64,000 bases of DNA from Talpa occidentalis (Eukaryota; Chordata; Mammalia; Eulipotyphla; Talpidae), in assembly GCF_014898055.3 (NCBI RefSeq), contig NW_023601104.1, positions 85,977,106 through 86,041,105 on the forward strand, written 5' to 3'. Shown in pieces: positions 46,701 through 58,045 of this stretch. The notes beneath the pieces were generated by a model. The model made no database searches. It was not told where the DNA came from and worked only from the letters and a program-made list of their open reading frames with translations. A program made the position numbers and the translations under genes. How positions within the stretch are numbered: position 1 is the first letter of the stretch; each line of letters begins with the position of its first letter.

Positions 46701-48555
46701 TTGAAGCACCATAGATTTGTATGATTTCAGGCTCTGTGCAATTGCAGTGGAGTACAGATTGGAGTTTACTGTAAAGTGTGCACTGCTTTTTGGGTAATCA
46801 GATAATGCCAGCCATTCAAAGAACTTGGCAAAAAAGAACTAATGTTTGACTTAGACTTCAACATTACCCATAAGGGCAGTTGTTTTAGTCCAAACAACTT
46901 TTTTAATTTGTATAATTTGTATCATATTTTTTTAAAACTCCAAAAAGATAAAAAGGAATCCTATCTTAATTTTCATTTTCTTTTCCTTTTGGGGAAGCAA
47001 GGGAAGTAAAAGAACAGACTATAACTCATTTCTCTGTACTCAAATGCCCCCCTTTGAACTCAACAGGCGCTAAGTAGCATTATTTACTGAAAATTTCCTT
47101 GAGGCTAAAAGCTTGCATTCTTGCCAAGTCTAGTCTTTTACAGCTGCAAAAATTAGCACAAACAACATCCATATTCATTAGCTGCCCAGAGTATGAGCAC
47201 ATATGATAAGACTCTAAGGCAGGCTCACCACAGAAGTCAGAAAATTGAAAGAAAGAGAAAAAAAAATAATGAGTGCAGGGCTCAAAAGGTTCTCTTTAAT
47301 GTGCATCAAGCAGTTTTGCGTAATGCAAGTAACTGCAGGAATTTGCCATTTAGCAGTGAGGGGTCATGCATGAACTGGGTTTCTCCTGGTCCCCTGTTGG
47401 GCTGGCAGCCTGTGCTCAGTACCAGTCACCTGCCAACATGTGAAGGATGCTAACAGATTCCCCTATAATGAGCTCACTGGACAGCAGCATTAGTTAAAGG
47501 AAAAGGTCAAAGATTCATGTTTGTTTAGTTTCCTCCAACATGTCCATGTCTTTCTCGGATGTGCAAGGAGGTAGCTCTAGCTTGCGTGCTGGTGTTTCAT
47601 GTTAAATTAGCCAACTTGTCAAATGCATCAAGGTAAAAAAGGTCACAGCAGTCAAAGAAATACAAAATGGAAAAACATACAGAAAACTCTATCAGTTACA
47701 TAATTATCACAAGTCTCCATTTTTCAGTCTTCAATGAAGTGAGGATAGGCCTTCAGAATATTATGCTCTGAGAAAATGAACATTATATTAAAAATAAAAT
47801 ATTCCCCAAAGACATAACTCTCCTGTTCAGCCTACAAGCACAACATGCCCTTAAGCACATCATTATTCTTTGCCAGTAAATAAATGTGAGATTAGCACAT
47901 GGACATTTCCAAAGTGGTAACATTCTGTTGCACTAAAAGATAATCCATTCAAAATGCAAAAAGGAAAAGGAACAATGGTAAAAATTTGAATGAATGTAAC
48001 ATGTCACATTAACTTCTGTTAAGTCTCCTACCACTGTTATTCCAGTATTAAATTATTAACATCCTGCCTCAAGTAACGTTTCTCAACAGTATTGCTCCCC
48101 GTCACTGCATTAAACAAAAAAGTCACTTTTTAAAAAATGTCAATGCAGCATTCCTCTCTGCTGACACGCGTCCAGTTTGCATCATGGCTTCTCCTATAGC
48201 AGTCAACATCTCAGCTGTCACAGAGCATACTCAAATAGCTCAAGAAACAACTATCTTTACAAAGATGTGGGTGGTTAACGAAACCACAATGGATGTCAAG
48301 GGCAGAGATTAGTAACAATGAGCTATCACTTAGCACCCACAGGCACGAAATAGCAAAAGGAGCAAAGAGTACAACTGTAGCACTGAGGGCTCAGGCCAAC
48401 TAGGAGTTGGATCAATGCCAACTAGGAGTCAAAAGTCAAGATGATTTAGAACCTTGTACGTCATCCCCCAAGGTGGGTGGCAGGGCAGAAAAGGGGAGCA
48501 GATGAATTTGGGGAGAAGAGTAGCAAGCTGAACCAACTGTACAACATGCCTTCTT
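46701..48555. other. Repeat-poor sequence, possible conserved stretch
   Basis: No young transposon. 47150-47650 has balanced composition and regulatory-looking words (AAAGGTCAAAG at 47502-47512, ATTAGTTAAA just before), so conservation would be worth testing. No exon recognised. Confidence 0.35.
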
Positions 48556-48660
48556 GTGGGTTCCTTGAGGTCAGAGACTTTTTTTCTAATTTTTGAATGC
48601 TCCGAATACAGCAATATCTAGTGCACAGTATTTGTTCAACATTTAATGAAAAAATAACCC
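48556..48660 (+). mobile_element. L2 3' end fragment
   Basis: GGGTTCCTTGAGGTCAGAGACTTTTTTTC, then AATATCTAGTGCACAGTATTTGTTCAACATTTAATG follows the usual end of L2 (a CCTTGAGGGCAGGGAC stretch, a GCACAGTGCCTGGCAC stretch, a TCAATAAATG stretch). Confidence 0.6.
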
Positions 48661-49360
48661 ACTGAGCTTGAAAGGCTAAAAATTGTGGTTTCCAGTGCCA
48701 GCTTTCTTCTTCCACTGAACCATTGCCTTCTACCCTGACTTGTTTAACTTCTAGGTACATCCATCAGAAAAATGGGCACCACTGAAGTGATCTCAAGCGT
48801 TAGGCTCATATCATCTTACAAATTAGTCCTGAGCTGACACAATTTCTCTACCACGTGGTTTCTCTCTTTTTAGTGTTAAAGTTACGTGAAGATTGGGCTA
48901 CCTTCAGCATTCTATAGTGACATGTGTGACACAGTGAACTGAGTAACAGCTGAAGGAGGAAGTTAGGACATGGCTATAGGCAGTCAGTGAGGAACAGGGC
49001 TCCCCCAAGCCCTAAATGCCACTCATCAGCCTGAGTGAGAAATACTCAATTGGAATCAGGAGCACCCCCCCACCCCAAGCCAAGGCGCCCTAGGTCCATT
49101 TATCAGTCTGACTGGAGAACATTCCCAGACCAGAAGGGTACACCCCTCTCCCCAACTCAGTAAAGACTAGAATGTTCAGAACACAAACACAATAGCACAA
49201 TGCTAAAGCAGCAGACCAAAGTTAGTTTCGGAAAGGTAGGCCAGGTAACATGGGCAAACTTAGTGGACTTAGGTGGCCTAAGAGGACCCAGTATGTGGGC
49301 CCAGCCAATCAGAAAGATACTCAACATGGTGACATACAACAACAAAACCGCCAATTCTTG

Positions 49361-49630
49361 GGACCTCCCTGGTGGTGCAAGGTGTTAAGATGCAGCAATA
49401 CGAAGCTATCCACAGCCACTGCAGCATGAGTTTGATCCCCAGCCAGCCTGGGAGGTGACCCACTTGGCATAGCAGCTTCTCCTGACTCACCCGCCGCTCC
49501 CCTCAACAGTGTATTTCAGTCGATCTGCCTGTTCTGCTCCTCACTTGTCTCTGATGAATCCTCTCACCCCCCACACCTCTGGCCTGAACCCCATTGTTTG
49601 TATGCATAAATAAATAAATCTTAAAAAAAA
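49361..49630 (+). mobile_element. tRNA-derived SINE (type B) inside the LTR-like element
   Basis: GGACCTCCCTGGTGGTGCAAG head, GAGTTTGATCCCCAGCCAGCC, CCCCTCAACAGTGTATTTCAG, and a TGCATAAATAAATAAATCTTAAAA tail. TSD CCAATTCTTG (49351-49360) and CCACTTCTTG (49635-49644), one mismatch. Confidence 0.93.
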
Positions 49631-49747
49631 ACTCCCACTTCTTGCCCACTGTACCCATATAAGCAGCTACTTTTCACCCCCTCAGTGACAACCCACTTGG
49701 GACTCCTCTCTGCTTGGAGAGCTTTCCTGTCCTTTCTCCTCTCAATC

Positions 49748-49753
49748 AATAAA
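49748..49753 (+). promoter_or_regulatory. AATAAA polyadenylation signal of the LTR-like element
   Basis: Sits in a CTCAATCAATAAATCTC context followed by a T-rich stretch, the usual arrangement at the R/U5 border of a gammaretrovirus-type LTR. Confidence 0.5.
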
Positions 49754-49872
49754 TCTCATGTTTTTCTGTAACTCTGATTTCTACATTGAATTCTTTCCTT
49801 GTGGAAGACAAGAACAGAGGAAGAAGCTGCCTGGGGTCATTGCACTCCAGGCTGGCTCTCAAAACTCCACAG

Positions 49873-49895
49873 TGATGAGTCATGGTGACTCATCA
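49873..49895. promoter_or_regulatory. Perfect palindrome containing two AP-1 sites
   Basis: TGATGAGTCA and TGACTCATCA form a perfect 10-bp inverted repeat around a TGG spacer. Each arm contains an AP-1/TRE consensus, TGAGTCA or TGACTCA. It sits just past the LTR-like U5. Function is inferred from motif only. Confidence 0.5.
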
Positions 49896-51885
49896 TTGCT
49901 CACTGGAAACTATTCTCTAGATAACATGTGATATTGCTTATATAATGTAGTATTAGTCATCAATCCTAAAACAGATTTTTTACTGTATAGCTACTCTAAA
50001 ACTTTGAGATGTTTAAGAAGTCAGTTTCCCATCTCTACTCTCTGTCCTCAATGGTGTCATGATTCTTGTAATTGAATCAACTGTCCTTTGAAGGATGAGC
50101 TATAAATGGGTTCAATTTTTCAAATTGTGAGCCACTGGAAGGTAGTGAAATCAATTAAGCTCACCATGACCAGCATTCTTTAATGAGGCAAGGTAAAACA
50201 GAGTAGGCTAGAAATGAATAGAACAAAACAAATAAAATAGAGTGGAGTTCAGATAGCAATGCCACTGTGGTCTATTAGCAATGTGTGCCTGTTGTGCAAG
50301 TACCTGTGTGCTTATGATGTGTGTAGCTGTGGTATAAGAATGCACTTCTTAGTATATGTCAGGGTATAAAGCTGATTGAAAGCCACTGCATTAAATGGAC
50401 ATTTTTGTTTAAAGCATCCATATCACAAAAGTATCATTTGTGACTGACTCTCTTCTGAAACAGATGTCCAGTAATATGTCCTGTTTAAGTCTTTATTTTT
50501 TCTCTTTAAATATGCACAGATTATACATTATTAATTTCATTAATAACTTTGAAAATGAGCTCTTCCATACAATTAACCTAAAGCTTCCTGCAGCAATGTA
50601 TTTTCTTTTGTGTGTGCTTATCAGTACACAGGATTGTTCATGCAATTCCCCTTAAGGTATGTTTCAGGCAGATTTTTAGCCTGTACTCTCTTTAAGTATA
50701 AAGACAAGTTTGTTTCTGACATTTTGCACAGAAACAGTTCTGTGTTCTGCTTTCTTCTCTTTCGAGTACATTTCTGAAAACCAAGATAGAAAAGAATAGA
50801 GAAAACTTCCCATAGATTAGGGTGGAGAAGATTCTGTCATAAAGAGGAGTTTGAGCTTCCTGCCCAAGGTCCATCCTCCCTTCTCTGAAGTACTGAGATC
50901 CCAAGATCATTGGTTGTAGCTACTGATATTGTAGAGATTTGTATTTTAAAAAAATACCTATGCTAAGTAAATACAAATGCACAAGAAATTACATTTGTGT
51001 TTGTAGGTAGGTGAACAAGTTATTCAGTTTCACAAGATATGCTAATATATCACATTAAATTAATATAAATTGTTTAATATCATATCTGGCTCAGAATATG
51101 TACTAACAATAAATATTATCAATCATGGATCCAGTACATTGGATTTAAACTAATTTCTTGACTTATACCTGGGGTTTGGCTCGCCTAAATCATTATTTGA
51201 AGATTAAATCATAAGCACAGATTTGATAAGTATCTTGTAAAAAACATTTATCTAATCATAACTGTCATTTTCTTTAAAGAGGAGATTCAACCCAGGTATC
51301 AGGAGAGTGGGGATTCTGAGAATCTGCTTCTCTGATCTCTAGCTGCAGGAAATGTAACTGACTTAGAGGCCCAGGTCCAGTAAGAGTTGCAACTTTCCCA
51401 TATCCAGTAAGAGTTTCTTGGAATAGCCCACACATGCTGCAGGCAACTCCCAGCCAAGGACTGAACATGCAGGGATACTAAGGCATACCTATACCTGGGA
51501 GGTGAGGGGGTCTTCTGATGGGTAACTTTGGCTAAGGACTCCCAATGATCTTCATAAACCTTCTTAAAAGGGTACAATACAAAACGGTCTCACCCAACCT
51601 TCCCTTCTAAAGCAGATTTGAGCTGTGGTCTACTAGCCCCCCAGCCCCCTCCAGCCCCTTCCCAAGAGTGCTCAGAGAACATACCCCTTAGCCTCTTCTC
51701 TTGGAGGGTCCAGGTTAGTGTATAAAATCCTGTGCATGTGAACATGTATCCCATTTTTTGTAATAAGAATATCTAACATTTTTTCAGCTTTTTGAATGCT
51801 TGTGGCCAGAAAATATTAAAAACTGCTGCCTCATCAATTCTGTTCCAATTGTAGATAATATGTCTACTGCCCTGAAGAAAATAAT
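49896..51885. other. Unique sequence, no gene supported
   Basis: No repeat family recognised. A C-rich patch occurs near 51638-51663. Overlapping minus-strand frames at 51274-51577 have no domain. Confidence 0.4.
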
Positions 51886-51898
51886 ATAGGTCTTAAGA

Positions 51899-52180
51899 GG
51901 GACTCCCCAGTGGCGCAGCGGTTGAGCGCTGGATTGCAAAGCTGCCCGCAGCCTCTTCAGCGCTGGTTCGATCCCCGGCCACCGGGCGAGGGTCCCACAT
52001 GGCGCGCAGACCTCTCCTGCCGCCCACTGCTCCCCTCAGCAGTGTACTTCGGTCCTTCTGCCTGCTCTGCCCCCTGCTCTGGCTCTGGTGAATTCTCTCA
52101 CCCTCCCACATTTCTGACTGTACCCAGTGCTTGTATAAACAAACAAGCAAACAAACAAACAAACAAACAAATAAATAAAA
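51899..52180 (+). mobile_element. tRNA-derived SINE (type A)
   Basis: GGGACTCCCCAGTGGCGCAGC with A box TGGCGCAGCGG, B box GGTTCGATCCC, GGCGCGCAGACCTCTCCTGCC, type A 3' region. The usual ATAAATAAATA tail has become an (AAAC)n run. TSD AGGTCTTAAGA (51888-51898) and AGGCCTTAAGA (52184-52194), one mismatch. Confidence 0.95.
52136..52180 (+). repeat. (AAAC)n microsatellite in SINE tail
   Basis: About eight AAAC-type units, with one AAGC variant, before AAATAAATAAAA: a tail-derived microsatellite, likely length-variable. Confidence 0.85.
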
Positions 52181-52194
52181 TACAGGCCTTAAGA

Positions 52195-53970
52195 AAGACC
52201 AGTATAGGATATATCCTATTTCAAAGTGCTCTTCTGACATCATTTGGATATTCTGGGATCCTATTCTTATTAGTGACACAAAAATATATTAAATGATATT
52301 ATTTATACTATTATATCTGTGCCTGGTTTAATTCCTATAACCAAAATATCCTAGATCCTTTTATGTTCTGCGAATCTATAGCCTTGTATATATTCATTTT
52401 TCTTCTCCAACTTAATTGCATTACGTAAGTTGCCCACAATTTTGGTGTTTACACTGATAACATTATGAATCTAAAAAGTGAGAATTTGGAAAATATTTTC
52501 AATCATTAAGAAAAACTAAGACTTTTTAATGAAAATTCTTTTACTTTTTTTAAGATCCTTGCATGTGATTCTTTGGGTTACAATGGAAAAATCATTAAAG
52601 TTTTAAGGCAATTAAAATAAATTATTTTTACAAATTAAAGAATACTTAAAGGCATCCACGATTTTCAGTGTACATTTTGCATTTTTAATGCTACTAGAGG
52701 CCCAAAGGATTAGAACTAACAAAACAAGGACTTGAATTCAATTATACTAAGTCTTTTATTTTATAGCTAATGCTAACAATCACCAATGAGAACACAGGGC
52801 TGACTTTGACTATTCATTCCTCTTTTCTCATTTCTTACTCTTGCAATGATGCTTGATGATTTGTATTTTAATGTATGTACTTAAGCATAAGGCTTTTGAT
52901 CATCCCCTTTGAATTAAACCAGTAGCTTATTCATCTCTTCCCACCCACTCCACTTATGCACAGTTTGGGCTCCTGTGATTGCCTGTAAACCAAATCAATA
53001 TTTGGCTCCTTAACATTCTATGATCAAAGTCCTGAGGCTCCATGTTAATCTCTTTTATCTATAAACAGACCCTGGTCATCTTGTCTTTCTAATTGCTGAG
53101 AGACCTTTACTACAACTTGGCATTATCCCTCCTTCCATCAGGCCTGGTCTGAGGCCCCCCCATCTCCCAGATTTAATCATATGCTGGCGATTAACCTGAC
53201 ACGGTTGTTCCTGTCTTCTAAATAAGTCTCTCTTGTAAGCAAGGGAGGACACCTTTCAGTGGCATACGTTTCTAGCCTCGAAATGAAAGCCTCAATTCCA
53301 AGTATGTAATAAAAAAGCAATTTCAATCCCTTAGGTGAAATAAACATCTGCATGCAGTATTATGAAGGAGGTCTTCCTCCAAAATCAGTCTCTACCAAGC
53401 CTACTTCTAAAACACACAAATTGTAGAAAAGAGACTAGAAATAACTTTTCAGTTAGTCTTACCTTGATAGCTATGTTAAGCCTATTTATTTCTCCCCTGT
53501 GGCCTCCACAATGAGATATTGGGGGCAGGGGGAACAATTTCATAGAACCTTGATTATTAGTTTATCCTTTCAAAATTAAATATAATAGACAATTATTATC
53601 AATGAATATATGAAAAGATTAATGGGGACAGACACGCTCTGCTTATTATAAGTGAACTCAAATGCAGTACCAAAAGCAAATCTAGCTCTTATCTTTACTC
53701 AAGGAAAAGAACTCCCAGAAGCACCAAACACCAAATGACTATACTCCAGAAAGACTGATGACTTAGGTTTTTCTTCATACTAGTAAGGAACATAAATGTT
53801 TAATTTACTTCCTTTGGTAACGGGTATACCTAAAGGTTTAAATGGACTATAAGATACTTAAACAATGTTTCACACATTGTAGTTACTCATAAAATATTAA
53901 ATTCTCCTTCCTCATTTTCCCCCTTCCTTCTGCCCACCCTTTGATTAAAGGGTAAAAAGTCTTGAAGTTT
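52195..53970. other. Unique AT-rich sequence
   Basis: No gene or young repeat recognised. Confidence 0.45.
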
Positions 53971-54060
53971 CTAAACCACATGACAGCAGGGACCTTGTCT
54001 AATTCAGTTCTCATATGTGACTCCAATGCATAGGTTAATGAATGTATGAATTTAGGAAAA
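53971..54060 (+). mobile_element. L2 3' end fragment
   Basis: CCACATGACAGCAGGGACCTTGTCTAATTCAG then CCAATGCATAGGTTAATGAATGTATGAAT fits the L2 tail order. Confidence 0.5.
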
Positions 54061-54769
54061 GATTTGGACCAGGCTCTCTTTATTGTCTGTTTTTGTTCTT
54101 GCGCAAGGCCTAGATAAAATTAAGATCAAGATGAATTAGACACTGTTCCTGTGTACTTTAGAGCTTATTATGTATATTTTAGTAAATATATTTACAGCTC
54201 ATACAGGCCATTACAATTATTGTAACAGAAGAGAAATGTAGTTTCAAAAAACACCCTGAGTTTTTGTTACTGAAGTAAGAAGATATTGAATCCAGAAATT
54301 CCTCAAAATATAAAATGAGTTTACTGAACTTAAAGGCCATATTATGAAATATCAATTGGTTTGTTAATCTTGTTGACCAGCTGTGAAACAAATGAGAATA
54401 ACCATTCTGATTCCAGTGTTTCCTTTTGTGAGAGTAGGAGTATCTTTTAGTCTCAATCCCAGAAACATAAAGGTAAAAAACTAAATGAGTCAAATCACAG
54501 AAGAGAGCAAAAGAGGGATAAAAATGGATTTATACATGAAGAACATATAACTGAATAAATGAAATAAAATGATAAGAATTAAAATTTCACACCACATTTC
54601 AGCTTTGAAAATAAACATGAAGATTGCACTGTGTAGTAGTTTCCTACAGTTGTCAATTTTAGTTTCTCAATAGTTATTGAGTAAATCGATAAAGTATGAT
54701 GAGACAATTCATGTGAAATTATAACTTTCCCAAGTGAGCTATAGTATGATAACACAAAGTCATAAGCAT
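54061..54769. other. Unique sequence
   Basis: A 104-codon minus-strand frame (54179-54493) is His/Lys/Ser-rich without any domain I recognise. Nothing else seen. Confidence 0.4.
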
Positions 54770-54945
54770 GGATTTTGAAAAAATATGGGTATGGTTTGAA
54801 GCTTCTGACCTCCTTTTATTACATGAGTAACCTTGAAAGATTTCGTTAAAAGTTTCTGAAACTAAGTTTCTCATCTGTAAAATAAAGATAGTAGAGTAAT
54901 CCATAGGATTGTTACAAAGAGTCAATGAAATTACATATGTGACCT
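54770..54945 (+). mobile_element. MIR
   Basis: CATGGATTTTGAAAAAATATGGG, then ATTACATGAGTAACCTTGAAAGATTTC, then GTTTCTCATCTGTAAAATAAAGATAGTAGAGTAATCCATAGGATTGTTACAAAGA: the MIR core and 3' part in order. Confidence 0.75.
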
Positions 54946-55767
54946 TTATGTCTTATTAATTAATTTAATATTAAGTTTTTGCATGGTTTAATTTTAAATT
55001 TTAGCTGCCTCATAACTTCCTATTAGAAAATAAACAAAAAAATATGCAAAACTTTTAAAGAGCAAGAAATTGAAGTACCCTCCAAAACAATCTGAAAATA
55101 ATCGAAACTGAAATAATGAGGAAATTTTTCCCTATGGTCATGAAGCATTTGAGGCAGAATTTGAATGTAACTTGCTTCCCTGCAATTTAATGCAATTCAC
55201 TTCAAATTATGTAGAAACTAACTGAAGAGTCTTAATTAAATTATCCCAAACAGAGGGACTTGGGTTGACTGCCCTGTCATCCAGACTGGTCTTCAGGGGC
55301 CCTTCGAACCAAATCAACAAAGTCAAAACTACTCCCATCCTTTTTTTCTCAGGACCCATGGAGATAGCCAGCACTGACAGGCAGCATTAGGTTGACCATG
55401 GCCTTTGGGAAGCCACACAGCTTGACATTCAGAGTCCCCAGCTGCTTCTCAAGGTCAAACAAACCTTGCTGGAATGAGATAATCATTTCTGAGGACACGC
55501 TGCCAGCCCGGAAATTTTCTTGAGGACCTAGTGAGCATCTCCCTTTGGGACATTTTCATTGGAAGGACTGCATGGTTGTCTGTCAGGAAAATACACCTGA
55601 AAATGTGCTTCATTTGCCTTATTACTGAAAGAGAAAAGTGCCCCAGTGCTGCAGTTAACTTACTGCAGGAGAAACATGCTTTAGACACCTTCCCGTACGT
55701 AGCACTGAAAACTACAATGTGTTTTTCTGAGCAATTTTTAAGAAGATGTGGAGTGAAGATTTTAATT
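54946..55767. other. Unique sequence with overlapping antisense frames
   Basis: Frames on both strands cover 55455-55785 (107 and 84 codons). They overlap each other on opposite strands, match no family I know and have no splice or promoter context. Confidence 0.4.
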
Positions 55768-55784
55768 AAGAACCGCACATTTTA

Positions 55785-56065
55785 GGCCCTCCCCTGGTGG
55801 CGCAGCAGTTGAGTGCTGGGCTGCAAAGCTGCCTGCAGCCTCTGTAGCGCCAGTTTGATCCCCGGCCACCGGCAAGGGTCCCACATGGCGCACAGACCTC
55901 TCCTGCCGTGCCCATTGCTCCCCTCAGCAGTGGTACTTCATCAGTCTGCCTGTTATGTTCCCTGCTCTGGCTCTGGTGAATTCTCTCGCCCTCCCGCGCT
56001 TCTGACTGTACCCAGTGCTTGTATAAATAAATAAATAAATAAATCTTTTAAAAAAAAAAAAAAAA
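55785..56065 (+). mobile_element. tRNA-derived SINE (type A)
   Basis: GGCCCTCCCCTGGTGGCGCAGC head, CAGTTTGATCCCCGGCCACCGGC, type A 3' region (GGCTCTGGTGAATTCTCTCGCC, CTTCTGACTGTACCC), and a long (ATAA)n tail plus poly-A. TSD AAGAACCGCACATTT and AAGAACTGCACATTT (about 55768-55782 and 56066-56080), one mismatch. Confidence 0.95.
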
Positions 56066-56080
56066 AAGAACTGCACATTT

Positions 56081-56399
56081 AAAAAATACAAGGTTTTCTC
56101 TCCCCTTTTGAGAAAGTGTCCCTTGGTAAATACTACACTTTCGTGGAAGCCTTTGCCACTGAGTTTCTATAAACACTATTACTTTTATATGTTTATTTCT
56201 ATCATTTAAATAATATTCATACATTGCTTTTCACTGCACTTTATTTCACTTATACTGCTTTGATACAATTTCAAATCCACTGAGTACAGATGGAGTGATT
56301 CTCAGAATTCCACAACAAATATTAAGTAGCTACTATGTGCAGGAAATACATATAACACTCCAGAGAACAGCATGATCTAGCAATAGAAACTGTCTACTT
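56081..56399. other. Unique spacer, possible L2 trace
   Basis: CAACAAATATTAAGTAGCTACTATGTGCAGGAAATAC (around 56312-56350) may be an L2 end; the rest is unassigned. Confidence 0.4.
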
Positions 56400-56590
56400 T
56401 AAAGGCCAGTGACCTTGAATTTAAACTCAGCTACAGTTGCAGCCACATGACCTGTGTCCATTTTACTTCAACTCCCTGAGCCTCTGTTTTTTTCATATAT
56501 ATTCAGCGCCTTATGGACAGAATCACTTTGAGAGTTCAGTAAAATAATATGCAGAACCCAGACATTTCCTAATATATAATATGTTCTCAA
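56400..56590 (+). mobile_element. MIR
   Basis: AAACTCAGCTACAGTTGCAGCCACATGACCTGTGTCCATTTTACTTCAACTCCCTGAGCCTCTGTTTTTTTC contains the MIR core (a CTGTGTGACCTTGG...ACTTAACCTCTCTGAGCCTCAGTTT equivalent). Confidence 0.75.
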
Positions 56591-57230
56591 AATTTGTGAG
56601 CCCCTCCCTAGGCCCTAGCTGTCAGGTGTTGGAGAGCTACATGATGAATGTGTCATACTCCCAGGGGCAGAGATAACTATTATATTTATAACTCAAATCG
56701 GTGCTAACATATTAATCATTCTGCATTACACAGGTTCCTCAGTTATCCCAAGCAGCTCTAAATGAGACCTGATATTTCCTGAGCTGGATTATACCTCATT
56801 TGGGATATTTCCTAAAGAAATGTAAGCAATCTTGGCACTAGCAAATATAAATACAATCACAGATTTGTCTTCAGCTTGTCTTATGCATTTTCTTAGATAT
56901 AAAGCTTTACATCACTTTATAGTTTATAAATGAGCACAGTTAATTCACATACCCCTGGGTGATTTTGATTTGCCTGCATTTTAAAAAGAACACTCTATCA
57001 AATGATGGAGTTTATCCTTTTAATAATTAGGAAGAGTTCTATTAAATTCCACCAAGGCCATTCTGTCAACTTAAAGGTTGTGATCTCTATTCAGAAGAAA
57101 GGTTTTAATTACCTCCTTAAGCCCTCTCAATTCCACTATGATTGATAACTGATTGTAATTTGCCTCCTGCTCACAGCCACACTATGAGCTCTCTCCCCAG
57201 TTTTAACTGCCTTCTCAAAATTGGAAATTT
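56591..57230. other. Unique sequence
   Basis: No repeat or gene recognised. Confidence 0.45.
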
Positions 57231-58045
57231 GTTAACGCCTTACTCTTTTTTTTTAATTTTATTTTTATATTCCCCATACAATTGCAACCCCCTTATTTTT
57301 GTAACAGGATGGTCCCCAGGAAAGGGGGAGGTTCCAGGTTCCCTGCCCCACCCAAGGAAGGGTGGAGCTGAGCAGGAAGAGGAGAAGCGGCAGAAGAGAC
57401 TGAGGAAGGAAGCAGGATGGAGCCAGGAGACCTGGAGGAGGCACATGGAGCCTAGAGACACGTGAAGAAGCTGCGCTTGTCTTTTGGTCGTGGACGGGGT
57501 GACACAGATGTGGGTGAGACCCATGGGGAGGTGACAATGGCAGCTTTTATCTTGATGTTGATTTTGCTCTTTTCCTTCCGGGCTTGTCCAGTTGTTTGTG
57601 ACCCTTTTCTGTGGGTCCCCACTGGAAGATGTTTTAGACTTGTGGTAGACTTTGGGGCCTTGTTCTGGGCCGATCCCATATGGATGGACTTTTACCCACG
57701 AGGGGATGGGTAACTTTGGGTGCTTCATTTAGAAACTAGACTCTTTGCCTTACCTGTATTGTTTCCTAGTTTAATTAAAGTTCCTTCCCATTAAAGTCTC
57801 CTATGTTTTGTGTTGATGCGGCGGATGGCAGAACCCATTTAGAATAGGCAGGTTTGTGGGGGTCTGGGGTGCCCCTCTCCCTGTCCTATAACATTTTGAC
57901 CCCAACCCCTCCTTTCCCCACCCCTCCCCCCATAGTGTGTCTCTGGTTCATAGTTATTTGCTGATTTTGATTTTTTCTTTCTTATAGTTATTCTTTTTCC
58001 TGGTCCCTTATTTAGGTTTTCTAGATTCGTTGACACCTTACTCTT
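57231..58045 (-). mobile_element. Short L1 3' end split by a solo LTR
   Basis: Left part 57248-57299 (AATTTTATTTTTATATTCCCCATACAATTGCAACCCCC) and right part 57898-58028 (GACCCCAACCCCTCC ... TCCTGGTCCCTTATTTAGGTTTTCTAGATTC) are adjacent pieces of the young L1 3' UTR in minus orientation, about 180 bp in all. A 17-bp L1 TSD, about GTTAACGCCTTACTCTT, occurs at 57231-57247 and 58029-58045 with two mismatches. Confidence 0.88.
57300..57893 (+). mobile_element. Solo retroviral LTR (594 bp) in the L1, 4-bp TSD
   Basis: It begins TGTAACAGG and ends CCTATAACA, giving TG...CA ends that form an imperfect inverted repeat. The target TTTT is duplicated on both sides (57296-57299, 57894-57897), and deleting the LTR plus one TTTT restores continuous L1 3' UTR. 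Candidate ATTAAA polyadenylation signals lie at 57774-57779 and 57790-57795, putting U5 at the right end and orientation on the plus strand. A 4-bp TSD fits an ERV1/gammaretrovirus-like source (established for that class). No gag, pol or env is present, so it is a recombined solo LTR. Antisense frames across it are non-coding. Confidence 0.85.

Larger units (their letters stand above)
49140..49870 (+). mobile_element. LTR-like element interrupted by a SINE
   Basis: A promoter-like order typical of an LTR: CCAAT box in AGCCAATCAGAAA (CCAAT 49305-49309), TATA-like CATATAAG (49656-49663) and AATAAA (49748-49753). Excluding the SINE at 49361-49630 and its TSD, CCAAT and TATA-like motif are about 70 bp apart, and TATA to AATAAA is about 90 bp. 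A U5-like segment follows. I could not fix the TG and CA ends or a TSD, so the bounds are approximate and the family unknown. Confidence 0.5.

Noticed and set aside
51893..52296. 128-codon frames on both strands
   Set aside because: Both are translations through a type A SINE and its AAAC tail.
55455..55785. Two opposite-strand frames of 107 and 84 codons over the same DNA
   Set aside because: They shadow each other and neither resembles a known protein.
57240..57728. 162-codon minus-strand frame, Pro/Ser/Lys-rich
   Set aside because: It crosses the L1 to LTR junction and runs antisense to the LTR, so it is not a gene.
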